From Staphylococcus pettenkoferi (lineage in GTDB: Bacteria > Bacillota > Bacilli > Staphylococcales > Staphylococcaceae), in the NCBI RefSeq assembly GCF_026659735.1, contig NZ_JANSKK010000014.1, forward strand, positions 1 through 64,000: 64,000 nucleotides of DNA, given 5' to 3'. Below are positions 56,321 to 64,000 of the stretch, in pieces; position 1 is the first letter of the stretch; the number at the start of each line of letters is the position of its first letter. Under the pieces are notes generated by a model. The model saw only the letters and a list, made by a program, of their open reading frames with translations, did not search any database and was not told where the DNA came from. A program made the translations under genes and the position numbers.

Positions 56321-56448
56321 TTGCATCACCTTTTAACCAAAGTTGGGATAACAATCTTGCCTGAAATAATAGCTTGTAATGGCTTAACATACGCCAACTT
56401 CACAGTCTCATTTCAGTACAAATCTTATATTAAGTATAGCACATGACT

Positions 56449-57708
56449 TTAAACTTCTTCAGTCCAAATATCTGCACCTAAACGCTTCAATGTTTCCACA
56501 ATTTGCGTATAACCACGATAAATGTGTTTCACGTTGTAAATCGTAGTGACACCTTCAGCAAGCAATGCAGCAACAATCAGACATGCACCTGCACGCAAAT
56601 CACTCGCATACACACTTGCGCCGTGAAGTTTAGAAGGTTTAATTGTCGCCGTACCTTGATCGGCTGAAATATCTGCACCCATGTTCTGAAGCTCTTCAAC
56701 ATGTTTGAAACGGGCTGGATAAATCGTATCCGTCACAAGTGAAATCCCCTCACTCAAGAAGAGTAGAGGTGTAATCGGTTGCTGTAAATCTGTAGCGAAA
56801 CCAGGATAGACAAGTGTCTTGATATTCACACTGTCATACGGTGATTGACGACGAATCGTTACACTATCTTCATGCATATCCACGTGGACACCTAGTTCTT
56901 TTAACTTCACTGTGAGTGGTTCTACATGCTTAGGAATGATATGGTCAATTGTCATTTCTTCAGCACATGCAGCTGCGATACACATGTAAGTGCCTGCTTC
57001 AATACGGTCTGGAATCACTTGATGACGTGAACCGTGAAGATGTTCTACACCTGTGATCTTAATCGTACTTGTTCCTGCGCCCTTAATATTTGCACCTAGA
57101 CTAGAGAGAAAGGCAGCGACATCCACGACTTCAGGTTCTTTCGCCGCATTCTCGATTACTGTCTGTCCTTTCGCACGCACAGCAGCAAGCATAATATTAA
57201 TTGTCGCGCCTACACTGACCATGTCTAAGAAGATATTTGCACCTACGAGTTCATCCGCTTCAATCTTCATAGACGTTTCACTCGACTCGTCCACGACAGC
57301 ACCTAATGCTTTAAATCCTTTAATATGTTGATCAATCGGTCTTGGTCCTAGTGGGCAACCCCCTGGCAGACCAATGACACATTTTTTAAAACGGCCCAGC
57401 ATTGCGCCCATCATATAATAAGACGCACGTAAGGATTGTACTTTATTATTCGGTAATGGTGCATTCTCAATTTCTGTCGGATCCACATCTAGCGTTGTAC
57501 CATCTAACTGAGTATGGATATTCAAATCGCCCAATAAGCTTACTAGCGTATCGACATCAGAAATTTGTGGCAACCCTTCTACCGTTACCTTATCTTCCGC
57601 TAGAAGCGTAGCGGGTATTATCGCTACGGCACTGTTCTTAGCACCGTGATTATGTACTGTCCCAGAGAGTGTTTGACCACCTCTGATTTTAATCACTTCT
57701 TGAGTCAT
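56449..57708 (-). CDS. murZ: UDP-GlcNAc 1-carboxyvinyltransferase MurZ (second MurA)
   Basis: A 419-residue paralogue of MurA; active-site Cys118 in [16 protein letters not shown]. The genomic site next to rho/aldA and pyrG matches murZ (murA2) of S. aureus, whose product is the stress-responsive isozyme. AAAGGAG upstream of the ATG. The fbaA gene that I expect just upstream in S. aureus is missing here. Confidence 0.95.
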   Translation of the reverse strand: MTQEVIKIRGGQTLSGTVHNHGAKNSAVAIIPATLLAEDKVTVEGLPQISDVDTLVSLLGDLNIHTQLDGTTLDVDPTEIENAPLPNNKVQSLRASYYMMGAMLGRFKKCVIGLPGGCPLGPRPIDQHIKGFKALGAVVDESSETSMKIEADELVGANIFLDMVSVGATINIMLAAVRAKGQTVIENAAKEPEVVDVAAFLSSLGANIKGAGTSTIKITGVEHLHGSRHQVIPDRIEAGTYMCIAAACAEEMTIDHIIPKHVEPLTVKLKELGVHVDMHEDSVTIRRQSPYDSVNIKTLVYPGFATDLQQPITPLLFLSEGISLVTDTIYPARFKHVEELQNMGADISADQGTATIKPSKLHGASVYASDLRAGACLIVAALLAEGVTTIYNVKHIYRGYTQIVETLKRLGADIWTEEV

Positions 57709-58221
57709 GCCTATGTTCTCCTTTATCTCATCTCGATCAATTTTCTAAAAATACATTATTAGCATTATAAATTATTATAATATAGTTTGCAAAGTTTCGT
57801 TAGCTTTGTCTGAATATAAGTGTAAAAATATTTATATTGTGCGCGTAAATCTAAATCATGTAAGTATATATCATAGTTATGCGAAGATTTACGTTAATCC
57901 TTTCCCGATTCTAATTGAATTAACCACATGCTGCACAAGAATCTAAATCGTTGAAAAAAGCCAAGCTTTATGTCTTTTAAGTCCACTTTATCTTTTACAG
58001 ATAGCACAGATTATAATTACTCAATTGAATATGTTTGATCATGCTATCTTATTCCACGGAATATTATACCAAATTTCTGCTCAGAAAGTATAAAAATTAT
58101 ATGACCGAAGATGAATTTATCAATATCAGAAGTCAGTCATCTTAAGTGAGCCTTAACGAGTGTGAGGTTGTTACTAAGCGCAGAAAATCATCGATGAAAG
58201 TCACATGATATGAAGCTCGAT
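57709..58221. other. Gap where fbaA lies in S. aureus
   Basis: About 510 bp without a gene or any recognisable class II aldolase remnant. It should hold the murZ promoter. AT-rich; no repeat or terminator found except short A/T palindromes. Confidence 0.5.
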
Positions 58222-58250
58222 TTGAAAATATCGCATTTCTTAATTACAAT
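58222..58250 (+). promoter_or_regulatory. Promoter of the DUF2529 gene
   Basis: TTGAAA (58222-58227), 17-nt spacer, TACAAT (58245-58250), 31 bp before the ATG. Close to SigA consensus. The spacer/-10 also carries the small palindrome CTTAATTACAATTATTAAG. Confidence 0.7.
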
Positions 58251-58281
58251 TATTAAGATATATCATGTGGGAGGTATCGCT

Positions 58282-58803
58282 ATGTCTAAGATTCTCAACA
58301 CGCAAATCAATGGCGTGTTTAATCGTTTAGAGAAACAAGAGTTAGATATACAAATGGCAGCTCAATGCCTCATTCAAGCGATTGGTGGCGAAGGACACGT
58401 CTATGTCAAAGGCTATGATGACTTGAAATTCTACGAAACATTTGTCACTTCAAGTAGTGAACGCTTAGAATCAAGCAAATTATTAGATGAGGTGGCCGGC
58501 TTCAATGAACTAGATACGACAGATAGAGTCTTTCTATTCGGGCCTTATTACTCTGAAAAAATGGCTGAAGATGTACGCAAACTCATCGATATCGATGCAG
58601 ATTTCGTCGTGATTTGTAATAAACCGAAAGAAACAGAATTCCCTGATCATCTGTTCCATTTCGTTAATTTATCTACGCCACGTCCAATCGTTTATACCGA
58701 AGATTATGATAAAGTAGTCACACCCCATCCAATTGCTTTCAACTATGTCTACTACGAAATCTATACACAAATGGTAGAAATGATTCGTGATTTAGACCTT
58801 TAG
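58282..58803 (+). CDS. DUF2529 family protein
   Basis: A 173-residue DUF2529 (YwjG-like) protein. Its pattern (AIGGEGHVYVKGYDDL, DADFVVICNKPKE) hints at a SIS-like sugar-binding fold, which is inference. It is normally near pyrG in Firmicutes, and here converges with pyrG. The ATG at 58282 follows GGGAGG; the ORF opens 24 codons earlier but those codons overlap the promoter. Confidence 0.85.
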   Translation: MSKILNTQINGVFNRLEKQELDIQMAAQCLIQAIGGEGHVYVKGYDDLKFYETFVTSSSERLESSKLLDEVAGFNELDTTDRVFLFGPYYSEKMAEDVRKLIDIDADFVVICNKPKETEFPDHLFHFVNLSTPRPIVYTEDYDKVVTPHPIAFNYVYYEIYTQMVEMIRDLDL

Positions 58804-58846
58804 TTTAGACCTTTAATAAGATATGTTTAAATAACTTCATTCTCAC

Positions 58847-58900
58847 GAAAAAACATCTCATTTTGACTGATTGATGCCAATCAGCAAATGAGATGTTTTT
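58847..58900. terminator. Bidirectional terminator between DUF2529 gene and pyrG
   Basis: AAAACATCTCATTT and AAATGAGATGTTTT are exact complements with an inner stem CTGATTG/CAATCAG and flanking A-/T-runs. It lies 44 bp after the DUF2529 stop; 130 bp beyond the pyrG stop. Confidence 0.88.
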
Positions 58901-59029
58901 ATTATGCTATGAGATTTTATCGCATGCTATTTTAGCCTTTAAGGAAGAAAGTACAAAATGCACTCACTTTCTCCCTACTTTCCAAACAATCATTTTAAAA
59001 TTGAAAGGTTAAATGTGCTCGTTCATCTC

Positions 59030-60670
<1,641 letters not shown>

Positions 60671-60871
60671 TTAAGTTTTAAACATTCTCAATTTAATTTG
60701 TTAATATGTACATCCATTCAACTGTAGTGAGAGCGATGTGTAGCGTTGAATATTGGTCGTACATTCAGTCTGTTAATATGGTTAAAATAGTTACAGTAAA
60801 ATGTGCGACTAAACGATTTTAAAAAATCAACTCACATTGTTTCTAACATCGCCTATTCTCTCACTTATAAT

Positions 60872-60910
60872 AAAAAAAGCGCTCCCTCTCACACGTTGTA
60901 AGGGGGAGCG
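60872..60910 (-). terminator. pyrG attenuator terminator
   Basis: On the minus strand CGCTCCCCC (from 60910) and GAGGGAGCG pair around TTACAACGTGTGA, followed by TTTTTTT (60878-60872). The 5' arm is C-rich (GCTCCCCC), as needed to pair with a poly-G 5' end. About 38 nt after the predicted start. Confidence 0.85.
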
Positions 60911-60945
60911 TATAACATTTATACACGTCGTCCTATTTTAAGGAG

Positions 60946-60983
60946 CCCGAATAAAATTTTATCACTTTTACAGAAAAAGTCAA
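60946..60983 (-). promoter_or_regulatory. pyrG promoter with GGGC initially transcribed sequence
   Basis: On the minus strand TTGACT (60983-60978), 16-nt spacer, TAAAAT (60961-60956), then 7 nt to GGGCTC with +1 at 60948. In Bacillus, low CTP causes slippage at GGG(C), adding extra G residues that pair with the C-rich terminator arm and allow read-through. All required elements are here. The promoter begins within 20 bp of the rpoE stop. Confidence 0.82.
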
Positions 60984-60999
60984 TCATCGCCAACAACGA

Positions 61000-61530
61000 T
61001 TAATCGTTCATATCTGTTTCATCTTCAAAGACTTCTTCGTCTTCTTCAAGACCATCTTCATCTTCGTCAATCACGATGTCGTTCTCGTTCATTTCGTCGT
61101 CGACTTGTTCTTCATCTTCGTCTTCGACATCTTCTTCTGTTTCGCCTTCGTTGTTTGGTTTCTCTTCGTCGTCCTCTTCTTCATCGCCTAGAAGTTTGAG
61201 GTTCTCATCTTCTTCGTCATCATCGTCTAAGATATCGAATTTTTGAATCGTTGGTGCGATTTTTTCTTCAATATCATCTACAGAATACCAGTCTCTAAGA
61301 CCCCATTCGTTCTCACCTACGTTAAGGAAACGACCGTCTGTATTTAAATCTGTATAGAATTGTACGATTCTGTTTTCAATTTCGTCATTCTCATAATGAC
61401 CAAGTTCTTTAAATTCGTCGATAATATCATATAAATTCATCGTTTCGCCTTTTTGATTTAACATCGTATAGGCCATATCGATAAATGATTTTTCGTCTAC
61501 CATTTCTTTAGTATAATCTTGAATCTTCAT
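61000..61530 (-). CDS. rpoE: RNA polymerase delta subunit
   Basis: A 176-residue delta subunit: structured N-terminal HARE-type domain (about 1-90; [16 protein letters not shown]) and an unstructured tail almost entirely Asp/Glu (~105-176). Delta promotes RNA polymerase recycling and promoter selectivity. The start may be 61530 (family N-terminus MKIQDY) or the adjacent ATG 61533, which has slightly better spacing to AAGGAAG. Confidence 0.96.
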   Translation of the reverse strand: MKIQDYTKEMVDEKSFIDMAYTMLNQKGETMNLYDIIDEFKELGHYENDEIENRIVQFYTDLNTDGRFLNVGENEWGLRDWYSVDDIEEKIAPTIQKFDILDDDDEEDENLKLLGDEEEDDEEKPNNEGETEEDVEDEDEEQVDDEMNENDIVIDEDEDGLEEDEEVFEDETDMND

Positions 61531-61743
61531 CATCCATATACTTCCTTTCACAGGCTGTTCTTTATCATAATTTACAATGAATTGAGCAGAGCGACCTCAC
61601 CTTTAGCCATGTGAAGCAAACACTCACACAGCGCTTACTCCGATTATGAAGTCTTCTCTCAACCTTGCTGACATTCGTATTTCATACTTAATCATATTAA
61701 CAAAGTTAAATGATAAATGACAATATTGAATTTCGCAACCCAC

Positions 61744-62604
61744 TTAATAATTGATATATTTTTCAAACATCACGTAATGTTCCGTCGCACTCGTCTCCAC
61801 GAAGTTACTGTGCGTACACATCGCACGCAGCTCGTCATGCGCTCCATAGAGAGTTATCGTTATCACATTCACATCTTTAAAATGCTTGCGCACATACGTA
61901 GCCACTTGGCGTAAAGCACTTTGCGCAATACCACTTTGACGCATCTCTTCGTCAACCTCAATGGCAGCAATATTAATTCTGGAGGTATGTAATTCTAATG
62001 CTAGAAAGCCTACTTTCTCATCATCTTTCAGTAAATCTACGATGTAAATCCCATGATCATCTTCTTGCGTGTTTGGCTTGAGACGGAGCGAAGATACAAA
62101 CTTCGCATCTAAATCAAGATAGTAGAGTCGCTCCTTACCAATCGGACCTTCCTCTTTCGTTGCCGCATGCATAAATCCTGAGCGTTCATACAAGTTCCAT
62201 GCCGCTTCATTCTCTGCATCTACGACGAGATACAAGTGGTTGAAGTCTGGGAAGAGCTCCTGTACATATTGTGGTAAATACATCATTACCTTTGTACCAT
62301 ACCCATGCCCTTGAAAGGCTTCGTTCACCGATAACGAGCGCACATATACCACGTGGTTTGGCGTATCATAACCTTCATGCTGATAATACTCATGCAGTAC
62401 GAAGAATGCGACCACTTCCCCATCCTGATTACGTGCAATATTCGCGACACGGTGAGGATCTTCGAGGGCTTCATCGAGTACGTCCTTTGGTAACGATGAA
62501 TAAATTTGTTGACGCTCACTTAACTCAAATTGTTCAACTGCTTCACGGTAACTTTCTTCAAATTCTTGTACGATTAAATCTTCAAACTGTGTTTGATAAA
62601 CCAT
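61744..62604 (-). CDS. Tandem GNAT acetyltransferase-like protein
   Basis: A 286-residue protein with two GNAT-type halves. The first has a clear acetyl-CoA loop (VNEAFQGHGYGTKVMMYL, about 93-110) and the NEAAWNLYERSGF motif. The second (about 170-286) has a weaker loop (VDEEMRQSGIAQSALRQV). Substrate unknown. It lies between rpoE and coaW, as in staphylococci. The second half might be regulatory. Confidence 0.85.
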   Translation of the reverse strand: MVYQTQFEDLIVQEFEESYREAVEQFELSERQQIYSSLPKDVLDEALEDPHRVANIARNQDGEVVAFFVLHEYYQHEGYDTPNHVVYVRSLSVNEAFQGHGYGTKVMMYLPQYVQELFPDFNHLYLVVDAENEAAWNLYERSGFMHAATKEEGPIGKERLYYLDLDAKFVSSLRLKPNTQEDDHGIYIVDLLKDDEKVGFLALELHTSRINIAAIEVDEEMRQSGIAQSALRQVATYVRKHFKDVNVITITLYGAHDELRAMCTHSNFVETSATEHYVMFEKYINY

Positions 62605-62690
62605 GCATAATCCCCTTTTGTTAGTCTCTTGTTATCTTACCCAATTTATTGAATTTAGTAAAAAGTTACAGTTATTTATTTCTCTAACCT

Positions 62691-62715
62691 TGATTTACCC
62701 ACAAATTATTATAAT
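62691..62715 (+). promoter_or_regulatory. Probable promoter of coaW
   Basis: TATAAT (62710-62715) lies ~40 bp before the ATG, with a poor -35 (CCTTGA or TTGATT) 14-16 nt upstream. The -10 is exact but spacing is not ideal. Confidence 0.4.
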
Positions 62716-62753
62716 ATTAGAGATGATGTAAATATAAGTTGAGGTGACAACAT

Positions 62754-63551
62754 ATGAAAATCGGTATCGATGCCGGAGGAACTTTAATCAAAATCGTGAA
62801 AGAAGAAGCAGAAACACGTACATACGAAACTAAGTTAACGACTGACATAGATGAAGCGATCGAGTGGTTAGACCAAGTTGACTGTGAAAGTATCAGTTTA
62901 ACTGGTGGTAATGCCGCATTAATCAACGCTCGTTTAAGCTGTCCATCCCGTGTCTTTGTGGAATTCGACGCAGCAGCTAAAGGTGTGGAAATGTTACTGC
63001 AAGAACAAGGTCATGATTTAGACAATTATATTTTTACCAATGTAGGAACAGGCACTTCTTTACACTACTCAGATGGCGACGGCCAACAACGTGTAGGCGG
63101 TATCGGTACTGGTGGCGGTATGATTCAAGGTCTCGGTTACCTCCTTACCAATATCCAAGATTATGAACAGCTTACTAACCTCGCACAACAAGGCGATCGT
63201 GATAAAATTGATCTTAAAGTCAAACATATCTACAAGGATACAGAGCCACCAATCCCTGGCGATTTAACAGCAGCTAACTTTGGAAATGTGCTTAATCACG
63301 TCAATGAGGAGATGACTTTGGCGGACAAACTCGCTTCAGTCATCGGTGTAGTCGGTGAAGTTGTAACGACAATGGCGATTACTGTGGCGCGCGAATATCA
63401 AACGGAGAACGTTGCTTATATCGGCTCTTCATTCCACAACAATCCATTATTGAAATCAGTCATAGAAGACTATACTGTGTTGCGTGGATTTAAGCCGTAT
63501 ACGATTGATAATGGCGCATTTTCAGGTGCTTTAGGTGCGATTCATTTATAA
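62754..63551 (+). CDS. coaW: Type II pantothenate kinase
   Basis: A 265-residue ASKHA-fold kinase, first step of CoA synthesis. [15 protein letters not shown] is the phosphate-1 loop; [10 protein letters not shown] and [13 protein letters not shown] are nucleotide/substrate loops. Type II enzymes of staphylococci are insensitive to CoA feedback, and this fits their use of CoA as main thiol. GAGGTGA before the ATG. Single gene with a large convergent hairpin downstream. Confidence 0.95.
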   Translation: MKIGIDAGGTLIKIVKEEAETRTYETKLTTDIDEAIEWLDQVDCESISLTGGNAALINARLSCPSRVFVEFDAAAKGVEMLLQEQGHDLDNYIFTNVGTGTSLHYSDGDGQQRVGGIGTGGGMIQGLGYLLTNIQDYEQLTNLAQQGDRDKIDLKVKHIYKDTEPPIPGDLTAANFGNVLNHVNEEMTLADKLASVIGVVGEVVTTMAITVAREYQTENVAYIGSSFHNNPLLKSVIEDYTVLRGFKPYTIDNGAFSGALGAIHL

Positions 63552-63597
63552 ATGAATCGTGAAAGTTAAGCGCTAACCATCTCTAACAATGCAACAA

Positions 63598-63681
63598 GCC
63601 CCGAACTAGATTTGAATGAACAGAGTAGTGACGTACTTAACCATACGTCACCTCTCCACATTCTTCAATCTAGCTCGGGGC
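63598..63681. terminator. Long convergent hairpin after coaW
   Basis: Outer arms GCCCCGA-A-CTAGATT and AATCTAG-C-TCGGGGC, inner arms GTGACGTA and TACGTCAC. It ends in ATTTTAG on the plus side. It sits between coaW (+) and the DUF2750 gene (-); the 84-nt length is more than a simple terminator needs. Confidence 0.7.
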
Positions 63682-63695
63682 ATTTTAGACGTTCT

Positions 63696-64000
63696 TTAGA
63701 ATGTTAATTCGTTTGAAACTTTTTGTGCAGAAACTACTGTACCTACAACGCCAGTCTTCAAATCGATGGCAACGGCATTGTCATCATCGCGCAATTCGTC
63801 TAACCATTCTCCAAAGACTTCACCTTCGACTTCAATGAGTTCGCATTCTTCAAAGTCTTGGTCGCGAACGGCTTGCGCTCGCTCTTTATCACTCCATACT
63901 GGCATAATGTTAGGTTTCTCATCCTTATGGTCACTAATCATCATAAATTGTTGTTGACCTTTTTGAGATAAACCATACACTGCGTCTTCTTTCGCCACAA
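63696..64000 (-). CDS. DUF2750 family protein, N-terminus cut by window edge
   Basis: At least 100 residues are visible: AKEDAVYGLSQKGQQQFMMI, then PVWSDKERAQAVRDQDFEEC, then LDLTGVVG-like C-terminal strand. This matches the DUF2750 pattern, in which the sequence xxVYGLxxxxG is internal, so the true start lies beyond 64000. A GTG at 63998 is in frame but is probably not the start. Function unknown. Confidence 0.7.
   Translation of the reverse strand, partial: VAKEDAVYGLSQKGQQQFMMISDHKDEKPNIMPVWSDKERAQAVRDQDFEECELIEVEGEVFGEWLDELRDDDNAVAIDLKTGVVGTVVSAQKVSNELTF

Noticed and set aside
57709-58281. Decayed fbaA pseudogene
   Set aside because: I read both strands for class II aldolase strings and found none, so the gene is absent rather than a recognisable remnant.

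Overview
The window is core chromosome of a Staphylococcus. Gene order (sprT-tex-sigB-rsbWVU-mazFE-alr-acpS; cshA-murF-ddl-rodA; thi genes-sceD-ssb-ywpF-fabZ-murA-atp operon; wecB-upp-glyA-ywlG-ptpB-sua5-prmC-prfA-tdk-rpmE2-rho-aldA-qsrR-murZ; pyrG-rpoE; coaW) follows Staphylococcus aureus as I remember it, but the proteins have diverged and there are local differences. A coagulase-negative species is likely; I cannot name it. Nearly all genes are on the minus strand. The plus-strand exceptions are rodA, cls, an HD-domain gene, ywpF, a DUF488 gene, a DUF2529 gene and coaW. I see no insertion sequence, prophage, CRISPR array or resistance cassette.

Layout. 0-0.5 kb: 5' end of a 16S rRNA gene preceded in its own direction by tRNA-Gly and tRNA-Leu and a strong promoter. 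1.3-9.7 kb: general stress and toxin-antitoxin block (sprT, tex, sigB operon with an internal SigB promoter, mazEF, alr, acpS). 10-12.6 kb: three bacterial PH-domain membrane proteins. 12.8-18.4 kb: cshA, murF, ddl, rodA. 18.6-22.9 kb: an overlooked 46-residue gene, the copper pair csoR-csoZ with its operator, cardiolipin synthase, HD hydrolase, yidC. 23-26.1 kb: tenA-thiD-thiM-thiE behind a TPP riboswitch. 26.2-30.3 kb: two tandem OatA-type peptidoglycan O-acetyltransferases. 30.9-35.5 kb: sceD with two WalR boxes, ssb, ywpF, fabZ, murA, ywzB. 35.7-43.6 kb: two accessory genes and the complete F1Fo ATP synthase operon. 43.7-52.5 kb: wall-teichoic-acid epimerase, pyrimidine salvage, one-carbon and translation genes. 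52.6-57.7 kb: rho, aldA, a quinone-sensing regulator, second MurA. 58.2-64 kb: DUF2529, pyrG with a reiterative-transcription leader, rpoE, GNAT, coaW, DUF2750.

Much of the window serves cell-envelope construction and defence (alr, ddl, murF, murA, murZ, rodA, sceD, two O-acetyltransferases, cls, wecB). Regulation is unusually legible: a SigB promoter, a CsoR operator in a promoter spacer, a TPP riboswitch with a visible terminator/antiterminator switch, paired WalR sites, and a pyrG leader beginning GGGC ahead of a C-rich attenuator. I did not find a wholly new system. The least explained items are the small ORFs at 18.6, 14.4 and 4.1 kb, the nested inverted repeats around mazEF and murA, and the duplicated O-acetyltransferases.
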